The notes: a model not told the origin generated them from the letters alone. DNA of 64,000 nt from CAZSLC01 sp964607675 (GCA_964607675.1 CAZSLC010000011.1:1-64000), one strand, 5' to 3'. Counted from the stretch's first letter, positions 9,180-17,207 are shown. Numbers and translations: made by a program.

Positions 9180-9692
9180 TTAGTCTATTTTAAATTTGTA
9201 TTTTATCTCCTTAAGCTCTTTATTGGCTTTAACTATTTTGCCTGCCAATTCTGATTTGAATTTTATCATTTTTCTCATCAATTCAGGATCACCCACTGCC
9301 ATAATTTGGAGAGCAAGAATTGCTGCGTTTTTTGCCCCATCAAGGGCGACAGTGGCCACAGGTATTCCAGATGGCATTTGAAGAATCGATAGAACCGAAT
9401 CCCACCCATCCATCGAATTAGAAGATTTAATTGGAACTCCAATCACAGGGAGAGGGGTAAGTGCAGCTATAATACCAGGGAGATGTGCAGCACCTCCAGC
9501 TCCTGCAATAATAACCTTGATTCCTCTATCATAGGCTCCTTTAGCAAAATCCACCACTTGCTCAGGGACGCGGTGAGCAGATAAAGCATTCACCTCAAAA
9601 GGGATCTCCATTTCATTTAGAAAGTCAGCAGCCTGTTTTAGAATCGGCATATCCGATGTACTACCCATAATAATTGAAACCTTTGGTATCAT
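9180..9692 (-). CDS. purE: N5-carboxyaminoimidazole ribonucleotide mutase
   Basis: Class I PurE, 170 residues, converting N5-CAIR to CAIR in de novo purine synthesis. The phosphate/substrate-binding SxSD motif appears as IIMGSTSDMP (residues 7-16). SAHRVPE (38-44) carries the catalytic His. The AGGAAHLPG and PVKSSN...DGWDSVLSILQMP segments are intact. Its -33/-7 promoter lies in the intergenic region shared with divergent hpt, another purine gene. Confidence 0.97.
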   Translation of the reverse strand: MIPKVSIIMGSTSDMPILKQAADFLNEMEIPFEVNALSAHRVPEQVVDFAKGAYDRGIKVIIAGAGGAAHLPGIIAALTPLPVIGVPIKSSNSMDGWDSVLSILQMPSGIPVATVALDGAKNAAILALQIMAVGDPELMRKMIKFKSELAGKIVKANKELKEIKYKFKID

Positions 9693-9716
9693 AACTTTAC
9701 GATTTTATATATTTAA

Positions 9717-9747
9717 CAAAATTAATGCTTAATTTTGCACCAGCAAA
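9717..9747 (-). promoter_or_regulatory. purE promoter, Bacteroidota type
   Basis: On the minus strand, TTTG (9744-9747) is followed after exactly 19 bp by TAATTTTG (9717-9724). This is a full match to the Bacteroidota -33 TTTG / -7 TAnnTTTG pattern. It overlaps the hpt -7 box, so the two divergent promoters probably compete. Confidence 0.6.
9730..9737 (+). promoter_or_regulatory. candidate -7 box for hpt
   Basis: TAATTTTG matches TAnnTTTG and ends 22 bp before the hpt ATG. The -33 is weak (TTTA at 9704-9707, 22-bp spacer). It lies inside the spacer of the purE promoter on the opposite strand. Confidence 0.45.
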
Positions 9748-9759
9748 AAAAACATCAAC

Positions 9760-10305
9760 ATGAAATGTATCAAACTTCACGACAAATATTTTAAGCCCTT
9801 TATAACTAATCAAGATATCGAAAAGGCCATTAAAGCTGTTGCTGATAATCTAAATCACGACTATGCAGAGACAGACGACGATCCTCCAGTATTATTGAGT
9901 GTCTTAAATGGTTCGTTTATGTTCACAGCCTCTCTCGTTAAATACCTCAAATTTCAAGCTGTAATAGCTTTCATAAAGGTGTCCTCATATTGTGGCACAA
10001 AATCAAATGGAAAAGTAAAACAGATCATTGGGTTAAAAGACGATCTTAAAGGTAAGAGGGTAGTCATAGTCGAGGATATTGTTGAATCGGGGAATACCAT
10101 TTGCGAACTCCATAGACTTCTTAATGAGGCTGGGGTGCGGGATATTAAAATTTGCACTCTTCTATTCAAACCAGACTCCTATAAAAAAGAGCACAATATT
10201 GACTATCCTGCCATAAAGATTCCAAATGACTTTATAGTGGGATTTGGACTTGACTACAACGAGTTGGGGAGACAATATGAAGATTTATACATAATTGACG
10301 AATAA
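9760..10305 (+). CDS. hpt: hypoxanthine phosphoribosyltransferase
   Basis: A 181-residue purine-salvage enzyme that joins hypoxanthine or guanine to PRPP. The PRPP-binding loop reads VVIVEDIVESGNT (about residues 101-113; family pattern EDIIDTGxT). LSVLNGSFMF and the C-terminal FIVGFGLDYNE motif, which contacts the base, are present. It heads a probable operon with adk (22-bp gap), obgE, a PAP2 phosphatase and lplA. It is divergent from purE. Confidence 0.95.
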   Translation: MKCIKLHDKYFKPFITNQDIEKAIKAVADNLNHDYAETDDDPPVLLSVLNGSFMFTASLVKYLKFQAVIAFIKVSSYCGTKSNGKVKQIIGLKDDLKGKRVVIVEDIVESGNTICELHRLLNEAGVRDIKICTLLFKPDSYKKEHNIDYPAIKIPNDFIVGFGLDYNELGRQYEDLYIIDE

Positions 10306-10327
10306 CTAACATTTTAATAATAATACA

Positions 10328-10891
10328 ATGAAATACTATATTTTATTTGGCCCTCCTGGAGCAGGAAAAGGTACACAAGCAAAATTGATTGTTGACAAAT
10401 ATCAATATCTTCACCTTTCAACTGGAGACCTTCTACGTGCGGAAATCAAGAGTGGAAGTCCACTTGGAGAAAAAGTATCAGGCATAATGGCCAAGGGTGA
10501 ATTAGTTCCAGATGCTTTAGTTGTTGATATTATCAAAAATAAAATTCAAAACAACCAAGATGCAAAAGGATTTCTTCTGGATGGATTTCCTCGCACAATC
10601 GCTCAAGCTGAAGCACTTGACTCAATGCTAAAGGCAATTGGGGCTGGTGTTGATGCTGTCATATCCATTCATCTTGAAGATTCGCTCATTTTCGACAGGA
10701 TCCTTCACAGAGCTCAAATTGAAGGGAGAAAAGATGATACAGATAAAGCAACGATACAAAATCGTATAGATACATACCACGAAAAAACAGAACCACTTAT
10801 CGGATACTATAAGAAGGGCAATAAATACTTCGAAGTTGAAGGCAATGGAACAATAGATTCTGTATTTAACCAATTGTGCAAATTATTATAG
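10328..10891 (+). CDS. adk: adenylate kinase (short, LID-reduced form)
   Basis: A 187-residue enzyme converting ATP and AMP to 2 ADP. The P-loop is GPPGAGKGT (residues 7-15). STGDLLR and the AMP-binding LLDGFPRT motif follow. The segment GRKDDTDKATIQNRI replaces the longer zinc-type LID, so this is a short form. The stop codon is immediately followed by the obgE ATG with no gap, which implies translational coupling. Confidence 0.96.
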   Translation: MKYYILFGPPGAGKGTQAKLIVDKYQYLHLSTGDLLRAEIKSGSPLGEKVSGIMAKGELVPDALVVDIIKNKIQNNQDAKGFLLDGFPRTIAQAEALDSMLKAIGAGVDAVISIHLEDSLIFDRILHRAQIEGRKDDTDKATIQNRIDTYHEKTEPLIGYYKKGNKYFEVEGNGTIDSVFNQLCKLL

Positions 10892-11884
10892 ATGAGCAAC
10901 TCGAACTTTATTGATTATGTTCGCCTCTTCTGCGCCTCAGGCAATGGAGGAAAGGGTTCTATGCACCTTAGAAGAGAAAAATATATCCCAAAAGGGGGAC
11001 CTGATGGAGGAGATGGAGGGAGAGGTGGGCACATCATACTTCGAGGCAACTCTCAATACTGGACACTCATTCACCTCAAATACAGAAAGCATGTTAAGGC
11101 AGAACATGGGGGAGACGGCAGCGGCAGTCTATGTAAAGGGGCAAATGGGAAAGATGTCATACTTGATGTACCACTGGGCACTGTAGCCAAAGATGCAGAG
11201 AGTGGAGAGGTGTTATTTGAAATAATAGAAGAAGGTGAGGAACGAATCCTTGTAAAAGGGGGAAGAGGGGGACTCGGAAATGCAAATTTCAAGAGTCCAA
11301 CTAACCAAACCCCTAGATATGCTCAGCCAGGGGAAGAAGGAATTGAAGGGTGGTTTATCCTTGAACTGAAATTGTTAGCAGATGTTGGATTGGTAGGCTT
11401 CCCCAATGCAGGAAAGTCGACACTCCTATCTGTTGTTTCTGCAGCAAAACCAAAAATTGCAGATTATGCATTCACTACCCTTGAACCCAATCTTGGCATT
11501 GTCAATTACTACGATGATAAGTCCTTCGTGATGGCAGATATCCCTGGTATCATTGAAGGTGCGCATGAGGGGAAAGGTCTTGGAATCAGGTTTTTAAAGC
11601 ATATAGAGAGGAACTCTATGCTTTTATTTATCGTCCCTTCAGACTCAAAGGATATAAATCAGGAGTATAAGATACTTCTGAAGGAGTTAAAAGAGTACAA
11701 TCCAGATCTTCTCGATAAAGATAAGGTTTTGGCCATATCCAAATCAGACATGCTTGATGAAGAGTTAAAAAAAGAGATAAAAAAACATCTTCCACGCAAA
11801 GTTGAAACAATTTTCTTCTCCTCAATGACTGGTGAGAACATTCAACAGTTGAAAGATATACTTTGGAAAAAACTACACGAATAG
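10892..11884 (+). CDS. obgE: GTPase Obg (CgtA)
   Basis: A 330-residue Obg GTPase involved in 50S ribosome assembly and growth control. Residues 1-158 are the glycine-rich Obg fold (KGGPDGGDGGRGG, GGRGGLGNANF). The G domain (about 160-330) has G1 GFPNAGKST, G3 DIPGIIEGAHEGKGLG and G4 SKSD in place of NKxD. The C-terminal OCT domain of some Obg proteins is absent. It sits flush between adk and the PAP2 gene. Confidence 0.96.
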   Translation: MSNSNFIDYVRLFCASGNGGKGSMHLRREKYIPKGGPDGGDGGRGGHIILRGNSQYWTLIHLKYRKHVKAEHGGDGSGSLCKGANGKDVILDVPLGTVAKDAESGEVLFEIIEEGEERILVKGGRGGLGNANFKSPTNQTPRYAQPGEEGIEGWFILELKLLADVGLVGFPNAGKSTLLSVVSAAKPKIADYAFTTLEPNLGIVNYYDDKSFVMADIPGIIEGAHEGKGLGIRFLKHIERNSMLLFIVPSDSKDINQEYKILLKELKEYNPDLLDKDKVLAISKSDMLDEELKKEIKKHLPRKVETIFFSSMTGENIQQLKDILWKKLHE

Positions 11885-12526
11885 ATGAATTTAATATTAG
11901 ATCTCGATCGAGCTTTACTTATCGCCATAAATGGGTGGAATTCTCCATTTCTTGATAAGTTAATGATTTTACTCTCTTCGATTCCTATTTGGATTCCACT
12001 ATATGTTGCTATTGCCACATTTTTCTTTTTCCCTAAATACTATGGAAAAAAGAGTTTTATACACACCAACAACTATGATAATATTATCCCCTTCTGGGTA
12101 ATAGGTCTGATGGGCATTGCAGCAATAGGAATCTGTTTCGGTCTATGCGACCAAGTATCTGTGATAATAAAAAATAGTGTTGAAAGATTTCGTCCATCCC
12201 ACGAATTGGACCTTTATGGAGTGGTAAGACTGATAAACCAACCTGGAAGTCTATACGGATTTGTCTCAAGTCATGCCGCCAATACTTTTGGTCTTGCCAT
12301 TTTGTCATCTCTTATTGTCAAAAGAACTCCTTATACTATAGGTATTATTTTGTGGGCTGCTATTGTAAGTTACAGTAGAGTCTATCTTGCAGCACATTAT
12401 CCCCTCGATGTAATATGCGGAGCCGCCTTGGGTATAGTTATTGCAGTACTCATTTATCAGTTGTGGATAATGGCTATCCGCGAAATGTTTAATTATTTTC
12501 ATAGAAAGAGATGTTCTGTTTCATAG
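11885..12526 (+). CDS. PAP2-family membrane phosphatase
   Basis: A 213-residue integral membrane protein with about six hydrophobic segments. The three PAP2 phosphatase motifs are present: a short form of motif 1 around VERFRPSH (about 98-105), motif 2 GFVSSHA (about 125-131), and motif 3 YSRVYLAAHYPLDV (about 162-175), which holds the catalytic His. Likely substrates are lipid phosphates such as undecaprenyl or phosphatidylglycerol phosphate. It begins directly after the obgE stop and overlaps lplA by 16 bp. Confidence 0.88.
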   Translation: MNLILDLDRALLIAINGWNSPFLDKLMILLSSIPIWIPLYVAIATFFFFPKYYGKKSFIHTNNYDNIIPFWVIGLMGIAAIGICFGLCDQVSVIIKNSVERFRPSHELDLYGVVRLINQPGSLYGFVSSHAANTFGLAILSSLIVKRTPYTIGIILWAAIVSYSRVYLAAHYPLDVICGAALGIVIAVLIYQLWIMAIREMFNYFHRKRCSVS

Positions 12527-13509
12527 ATAATACAATTGACCCATATTTTAATCTTGCGGCTGAAGAGTACCTATTGAAGCACTATACTGAGCCGATATTT
12601 AGACTTTGGAGAAACTCTCCAAGTGTTATAATAGGAAAACATCAAAACGCTCTCGCAGAGATTAATAATGACTATATAAGGGAGCATAATATCCCTGTAG
12701 TTAGGAGATTGAGCGGTGGAGGAGCTGTTTACCATGATTTGGGCAATATCAATTTTACATTTATTGACTCCAAACCTGAAGAGTCATCTTACGATATGTT
12801 TAAAAGATTTACCACCCCTATCATAAATGCCTTAAAGATTATAGGTATCAATGCCGAGCTCAGTGGAAGAAACGATTTACTTATTGATGGTAAGAAATTT
12901 TCAGGTAATGCAATAGTCACCCATAAGGGAAGGGTCCTACAACACGGCACGCTTCTCTTTTCATCAACAAAAGACAATATAGTAGAAGCGTTGAAAGCCC
13001 ACCCTGAAAAGCTAAAGAGCAAAGGTGTAACTTCTTATCTCTCAAGGATAACCAATGTTTCCGACCACCTTCCTGAGAGTGTCAAAGAGAATATGACACC
13101 TGAAAGTTTTATGGAATTTCTAAAAGGATACATCTTAAGCACCTCCTCTGATTATATTTTAAGAACATACTCCTCACAAGACCTCGAAGAGATAGAAAAA
13201 CTAAAAAAAGAGAAATACTCCACTTATGAATGGAACTATTCACAAGTAGCAAACTATGACTTTACCAACAAACATAAATTCAAAGCTGGATTGATTGAGG
13301 TTAATCTCAATGTCAAACAGGGGTTAATAACGGGATGTAAGTTCTACGGCGACTATTTTAATTTCAAACCCTCCGAAGAGATAGAAAACGCTATCATCGG
13401 GGTAAAGCATGAAATTAATTCCATTATAGGCGTTCTAAAAAGCTACGACATGCAACAATATTTCGGAGATGGGATAACCGATCAAGATATAGCTTCATTA
13501 ATGATATAA
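12511..13509 (+). CDS. lplA: lipoate-protein ligase A
   Basis: A 332-residue enzyme that activates lipoate with ATP and attaches it to Lys of 2-oxoacid dehydrogenase E2 or GcvH. The BPL/LplA fold is recognised by FRLWRNSPSVIIGKHQN, RRLSGGGAVYHDLGN (about 68-82) and GRNDLLIDGKKFSGNA, which carries the catalytic Lys. A C-terminal accessory domain (about 245-332) is present. Last gene of the hpt operon, ending at a hairpin terminator. No lipoate-dependent enzymes are in the window. Confidence 0.94.
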   Translation: MFCFIDNTIDPYFNLAAEEYLLKHYTEPIFRLWRNSPSVIIGKHQNALAEINNDYIREHNIPVVRRLSGGGAVYHDLGNINFTFIDSKPEESSYDMFKRFTTPIINALKIIGINAELSGRNDLLIDGKKFSGNAIVTHKGRVLQHGTLLFSSTKDNIVEALKAHPEKLKSKGVTSYLSRITNVSDHLPESVKENMTPESFMEFLKGYILSTSSDYILRTYSSQDLEEIEKLKKEKYSTYEWNYSQVANYDFTNKHKFKAGLIEVNLNVKQGLITGCKFYGDYFNFKPSEEIENAIIGVKHEINSIIGVLKSYDMQQYFGDGITDQDIASLMI

Positions 13510-13541
13510 AAAAGATTCGGGTTACTTCCCGAATCTTTTTT
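13508..13541. terminator. bidirectional intrinsic terminator, lplA / hpf
   Basis: An inverted repeat (AAAAAAGATTCGGG / CCCGAATCTTTTTT) with a 6-base loop, usable in both directions. It lies immediately after the lplA stop and overlaps the last codons of hpf, whose TAA is in the loop. Confidence 0.85.
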
Positions 13542-13821
13542 CTTTGACTTTTACCAACTGATCCTTTAAGACATCCGCACAATCATTTACACAATCCTCA
13601 AAAGTAGAAGAGCTTTTTTCCACTACTAAATCATCTCCTGGTATAGCTAAGATAACTTTTACATTTTTGTTGTTGTTTTTGCTATCAGGTTCTACAGAAA
13701 GCACAACTTCAGCTTTGATAATGTTATCGAAGAATTTGGTCAATTTGCCAATTTTCTTGTCAATAAAATCTAAAAGCTTTTGATCAGCATTAAACTTAAT
13801 CGATTGAACTCTTATTTCCAT
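13522..13821 (-). CDS. hpf: ribosome hibernation-promoting factor (short HPF/RaiA type)
   Basis: A 99-residue protein with the beta-alpha-beta-beta-beta-alpha S30AE fold. It starts with MEIRVQSIKFNADQKLLDFIDKK and ends in a basic tail. Short HPFs bind the 30S decoding region in stationary phase. The start overlaps the xer 3' end by 26 bp, so it is translationally linked to the recombinase. The ATG is preceded by AGGAGG at 5-base spacing, unusual here. The stop codon sits inside the terminator loop. Confidence 0.9.
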   Translation of the reverse strand: MEIRVQSIKFNADQKLLDFIDKKIGKLTKFFDNIIKAEVVLSVEPDSKNNNKNVKVILAIPGDDLVVEKSSSTFEDCVNDCADVLKDQLVKVKEKRFGK

Positions 13822-14758
13822 TTTTACCTCCTGTTTTAGCTCTTGGATGAGCGGTTAAATATACTTTTTTTAGTTGTTCGAAAGAGTTATGGGTATAAAC
13901 TTGTGTCGCAGCGAGCGATGAGTGTCCTAATATCTCCTTAATACTACTAAGGTCAGCCCCATTATTTAAAAGGTGTGTGGCAAGTGTGTGTCTCAACACG
14001 TGCGGTGACTTCTTACCTGAAAAACCATCAAAAGAACTAAGCTCCTCTCTCACTACATTATTAACAAAGCGTGGATACATTTTTTTACCATTGTCCATTA
14101 AGAAAAAGTATCCTTCATAATTGTCCTTAAACTCTTCCTTATTTCTTTTCAAATATAATAAAATATCTTCACAAACAGAAATGGGAACAGGTATTTCTCT
14201 TAATTTATCACCTTTTCCTACAATTCTAAAAATATTTCTTGACTTGTCGAAATCTGAAATTTTTAAATTTATCAACTCTCCCCGCCTCATCCCTGTTGAG
14301 TAAAGTATAGTGATAATCATTTTATTGCGGTGGAAATGATAAGGTTGGCTCTCCATATCAATGTTATCCTCCGCATGAAAATACTCCATTATGGAACTCT
14401 GCGAATAGAACGAAGGGAGTCTGTGAGATTCTTTAGGTCTATATATCTTTTTTACTGGATTGGATGCAAGTATAGATTGTTTCACTAAAAAATTTGAAAA
14501 ACTACTTATGGCAGATAGTTTTAGGTTAATCGTCCTTGGGGAGATCCCTTTATCGAGAGCTTGGGCAATAAATCCTCTTATATTTGAAGGGATAAGCAAA
14601 TCGACTAATTCTTCTTGATTGTAATTATACAAATCCTCTTCTTTCGAGTGAGGCAAGAAATAGAGATAAAAATCGCATATTGCCTCTTTATAAAGTTGAT
14701 ATGTGCGTTCGGAATATCTTTTCTGAACTCTTAAATATGTGAGAAATTGATTAATCAA
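13796..14758 (-). CDS. XerC/XerD-type tyrosine recombinase
   Basis: A 320-residue integrase-family recombinase. The N-terminal SAM-like core-binding domain covers residues 1-95. The catalytic domain carries Arg158 (TGMRRGEL), Lys near 185 (GKGDKLREIP), His253-x-x-Arg256 (SPHVLRHTLATHLL), His279 (LGHSSLAATQ) and the nucleophile Tyr288 (QVYTH). All catalytic residues are present. Position next to rpsU and hpf rather than a mobile element indicates the chromosomal dimer-resolution recombinase; whether it is XerC or XerD cannot be decided. Divergent from rpsU. Confidence 0.92.
   Translation of the reverse strand: MINQFLTYLRVQKRYSERTYQLYKEAICDFYLYFLPHSKEEDLYNYNQEELVDLLIPSNIRGFIAQALDKGISPRTINLKLSAISSFSNFLVKQSILASNPVKKIYRPKESHRLPSFYSQSSIMEYFHAEDNIDMESQPYHFHRNKMIITILYSTGMRRGELINLKISDFDKSRNIFRIVGKGDKLREIPVPISVCEDILLYLKRNKEEFKDNYEGYFFLMDNGKKMYPRFVNNVVREELSSFDGFSGKKSPHVLRHTLATHLLNNGADLSSIKEILGHSSLAATQVYTHNSFEQLKKVYLTAHPRAKTGGKNGNKSSID
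13827..13832 (-). promoter_or_regulatory. strong Shine-Dalgarno before hpf
   Basis: AGGAGG on the minus strand, five bases before the hpf ATG and inside the Gly-Gly codons at the end of the recombinase gene. Most genes here lack such a site. It may be functional or a by-product of the Gly codons. Confidence 0.45.
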
Positions 14759-14773
14759 AACTAATATCTTACT

Positions 14774-14804
14774 ATTGCAAATTTACAAAAAATATTTACC
14801 TTTG
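14774..14804 (+). promoter_or_regulatory. rpsU promoter, Bacteroidota type
   Basis: ATTG at 14774-14777 (one mismatch to TTTG) and TACCTTTG at 14797-14804 are separated by exactly 19 bp. The expected start point leaves a leader of about 25 bases carrying the strong Shine-Dalgarno. Confidence 0.6.
14778..14785 (-). promoter_or_regulatory. candidate -7 box for xer-hpf
   Basis: The minus strand reads TAAATTTG, ending 19 bp before the recombinase ATG. It overlaps by the TTG step the -33 box of the rpsU promoter on the other strand, so the two promoters should exclude each other. Confidence 0.45.
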
Positions 14805-14817
14805 CGCCTCAAGAATA

Positions 14818-14829
14818 AAAGGAGGTGAT
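14818..14829 (+). promoter_or_regulatory. extended Shine-Dalgarno of rpsU
   Basis: AAAGGAGGTGAT is a 12-base perfect complement of the canonical 16S rRNA 3' end, six bases before the ATG. Genes in this phylum generally lack Shine-Dalgarno sites because the ribosomal anti-SD is sequestered with bS21. A strong site on the bS21 gene itself is the described autoregulatory arrangement. Confidence 0.8.
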
Positions 14830-14835
14830 AAAAAT

Positions 14836-15027
14836 ATGATTATTGTACCAGTAAAAGAGGGTGAAAACATTGAAAAAGCTCTTAAAAAATTCAAACGTAA
14901 ATTCGAAAAAACTGGCATAGTTCGCGAACTACGTGATAGAAAGACATTTGAAAAACCTTCCATCAGAAAAAGAGATCAGCTTAAAAAAGCTATCTATGTA
15001 CAACATCTCCAAATTATGGATGAATAA
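14836..15027 (+). CDS. rpsU: ribosomal protein bS21
   Basis: A 63-residue basic protein (MIIVPVKEGENIEKALKKFKR...), full length for bS21, a small-subunit protein near the 16S 3' end. In Bacteroidota it helps occlude the anti-Shine-Dalgarno sequence. The gene has its own promoter, the strongest ribosome-binding site in the window, and its own terminator, so it appears monocistronic and likely responds to free bS21. Confidence 0.96.
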   Translation: MIIVPVKEGENIEKALKKFKRKFEKTGIVRELRDRKTFEKPSIRKRDQLKKAIYVQHLQIMDE

Positions 15028-15048
15028 TTGAGTTTCTCAATATATAGA

Positions 15049-15078
15049 CCTGCCAACAAATAAATTGGCAGGTTTTTT
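15049..15078 (+). terminator. rpsU intrinsic terminator
   Basis: Stem CCTGCCAA / TTGGCAGG with an 8-base loop, followed by six Ts. Its T tract provides the -33 element of the hutU promoter. Confidence 0.85.
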
Positions 15079-15103
15079 ATTTTAAAGAATTACGCTAAAT
15101 TTG
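15073..15103 (+). promoter_or_regulatory. hutU promoter
   Basis: TTTT at 15073-15076 and TAAATTTG at 15096-15103 are separated by 19 bp. The -7 box is a perfect TAnnTTTG and ends 20 bp before the hutU ATG. Confidence 0.5.
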
Positions 15104-15123
15104 TAAGATTAAATTCATTAAAA

Positions 15124-17112
15124 ATGACCGACTTTCAAAAATCAATAATTGAAGGGATACCTGACACCCTTCCATCTTTAAAAGAATACGATAAAAGTAT
15201 TAATCACGCCCCTAAAAGAAAGGATATTCTCTCTCCAGAAGAGAAAAAACTCGCTTTGAAAAACGCTTTGAGGTATTTTCCACCTAAGCATCACGCTACC
15301 CTAATCCCAGAATTCAAAAAAGAATTGGAGGAACATGGTCGTATTTATATGTACAGACTTCGCCCTGATTACAAAATAACGGCAAGATCAATTGATGAAT
15401 TTCCTGCTAAATGCAAACAAGCGGCAGCTATAATGCTCATGATCTCCAACAATTTGGACCATGCTGTAGCCCAACATCCCGACGAACTCATCATCTATGG
15501 TGGCAACGGAGCTATTTTTCAAAATTGGGCACAATACCGACTCACTATGCAGTATCTTTCCCAAATGACAGAGGAACAGACATTGGTGCTATATTCTGGC
15601 CACCCAATGGGACTTTTCCCCTCTCACAAGGATGCCCCAAGGGTGGTGGTTACCAATGGAATGGTGATTCCCAATTATTCAAGCAAAGACCATTGGGAGA
15701 AATTTAATGCCCTCGGAGTTTCACAATATGGGCAGATGACTGCTGGGTCATTTATGTATATAGGGCCACAAGGCATTGTCCACGGCACTACTATTACTGT
15801 CCTAAATGCCGCAAGGATGCACTCTGCCCCTGGAGATGAGAAGAGTGGTAAAATATTTGTTAGTTCTGGCCTCGGAGGTATGTCTGGAGCACAACCTAAG
15901 GCAGCCGTCATTGCTGGGGTAGTTGGTATTATTGCAGAGATCAATCCTAAGGCGGTGCACACCAGATATTCACAGGGTTGGGTAGATGAAGTATTTGAAG
16001 ATGTTGACCTCCTCATCGATCGTGCATTAGTAGCAAAAGGCAACAATGAAAGTGTATCTCTTGCATACCAAGGTAATATTGTCGATCTGTGGGAAAGGCT
16101 TGCAGAGAGGGAGGTAAAAATAGATTTGGGTTCTGATCAAACATCTCTTCACAATCCTTGGGCTGGTGGCTACTACCCTGTAGGACAAAGTTTTGATGAA
16201 TCCAACAGAATGATGGCAGAAGAACCTGACAAATTTAAGGAGATGGTTCAAACTTCGCTTCGCAGACAAGTTGATGCAATCAATAAGCTCACTGCCAAAG
16301 GGATGTATTTCTTCGATTATGGCAACGCATTTTTACTTGAGGCATCAAGGGCTGGTGCAGATATCATGAAAGATGGTACCAGATTTAGATATCCATCTTA
16401 TGTACAAGATATTATGGGACCTCTCTTCTTCGATTACGGATTTGGTCCATACAGATGGGTATGCACCTCTTCAGACCCCAAAGATCTTGCAAAAACCGAT
16501 CAAATTGCGGCACAAGTCCTCGAAGAGATTTTAAAAGTGGCACCTAAGGAGATATCATCTCAATTGGCTGACAATATTCATTGGATCAAAGAGGCAGGAA
16601 AGAATAAACTTGTTGTTGGCTCCCAAGCCCGTATCCTTTATGCTGATGCAGAGGGAAGGACAAAGATTGCCCTTGCAATGAATGAAGCCATTCGTAAAGG
16701 AGAAATCACAGCCCCTATAGTTCTTGGCAGGGATCACCATGATGTTTCTGGCACCGACTCACCATATAGAGAAACCTCAAACATATATGACGGCTCATCA
16801 TTTACGGCAGATATGGCAGTACAAAATGTCATTGGAGACTCATTCCGTGGGGCTACATGGGTATCCATTCACAATGGCGGTGGTGTAGGTTGGGGAGAAG
16901 TAATCAATGGCGGATTCGGAATGGTCATTGACGGGAGCAAGGAGGCTGACAGAAGAATAAAATGCATGCTTCATTGGGATGTAAACAACGGTATAGCCCG
17001 TAGAAGTTGGGCTCGCAACGAAGGTGCTATCTTCGCAATAAAGAGAGAGATGGAGCGTACTCCAAATTTAAAAGTGACTATCCCTAATTTTGTTGACGAC
17101 AATCTCCTATAG
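15124..17112 (+). CDS. hutU: urocanate hydratase
   Basis: A 662-residue NAD-dependent enzyme converting urocanate to imidazolonepropionate in histidine degradation. Recognised by LIIYGGNGAIFQNWAQYRLTMQYL (near 122-145), the Rossmann-like SSGLGGMSGAQPKAAVIAG segment (near 248-266) and the C-terminal GRDHHDVSGTDSPYRETSN region. It is longer than the ~555-residue Proteobacterial form, as usual for the Bacteroidales type. The other hut genes (hutH, hutI, ftcD) are not adjacent; it stands alone between rpsU and mutA. Confidence 0.95.
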   Translation: MTDFQKSIIEGIPDTLPSLKEYDKSINHAPKRKDILSPEEKKLALKNALRYFPPKHHATLIPEFKKELEEHGRIYMYRLRPDYKITARSIDEFPAKCKQAAAIMLMISNNLDHAVAQHPDELIIYGGNGAIFQNWAQYRLTMQYLSQMTEEQTLVLYSGHPMGLFPSHKDAPRVVVTNGMVIPNYSSKDHWEKFNALGVSQYGQMTAGSFMYIGPQGIVHGTTITVLNAARMHSAPGDEKSGKIFVSSGLGGMSGAQPKAAVIAGVVGIIAEINPKAVHTRYSQGWVDEVFEDVDLLIDRALVAKGNNESVSLAYQGNIVDLWERLAEREVKIDLGSDQTSLHNPWAGGYYPVGQSFDESNRMMAEEPDKFKEMVQTSLRRQVDAINKLTAKGMYFFDYGNAFLLEASRAGADIMKDGTRFRYPSYVQDIMGPLFFDYGFGPYRWVCTSSDPKDLAKTDQIAAQVLEEILKVAPKEISSQLADNIHWIKEAGKNKLVVGSQARILYADAEGRTKIALAMNEAIRKGEITAPIVLGRDHHDVSGTDSPYRETSNIYDGSSFTADMAVQNVIGDSFRGATWVSIHNGGGVGWGEVINGGFGMVIDGSKEADRRIKCMLHWDVNNGIARRSWARNEGAIFAIKREMERTPNLKVTIPNFVDDNLL

Positions 17113-17159
17113 ATTCTAACAAAATCGCTAATCTCATAGTTAGTTGGACAAATAATGAC

Positions 17160-17167
17160 TATCTTTG
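17160..17167 (+). promoter_or_regulatory. candidate -7 box for mutAB
   Basis: TATCTTTG matches TAnnTTTG, 40 bp before the mutA ATG. No convincing -33 TTTG is seen at standard spacing. The 95-bp gap is too short for a cobalamin riboswitch and none is visible. Confidence 0.4.
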
Positions 17168-17207
17168 CGGCGCTTTTATAAAACACATATATCTAAAAAT
17201 CATAAAT

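Noticed and set aside
13796..14758. Tyrosine recombinase as a sign of an integrated mobile element
   Set aside because: It has XerC/D features, sits in a housekeeping context beside rpsU and hpf, and no att repeats or cargo genes surround it.
17113..17207. Cobalamin riboswitch before mutAB
   Set aside because: The gap is only 95 bp and no B12-box-like or multi-stem element is visible; only a -7 box is seen.
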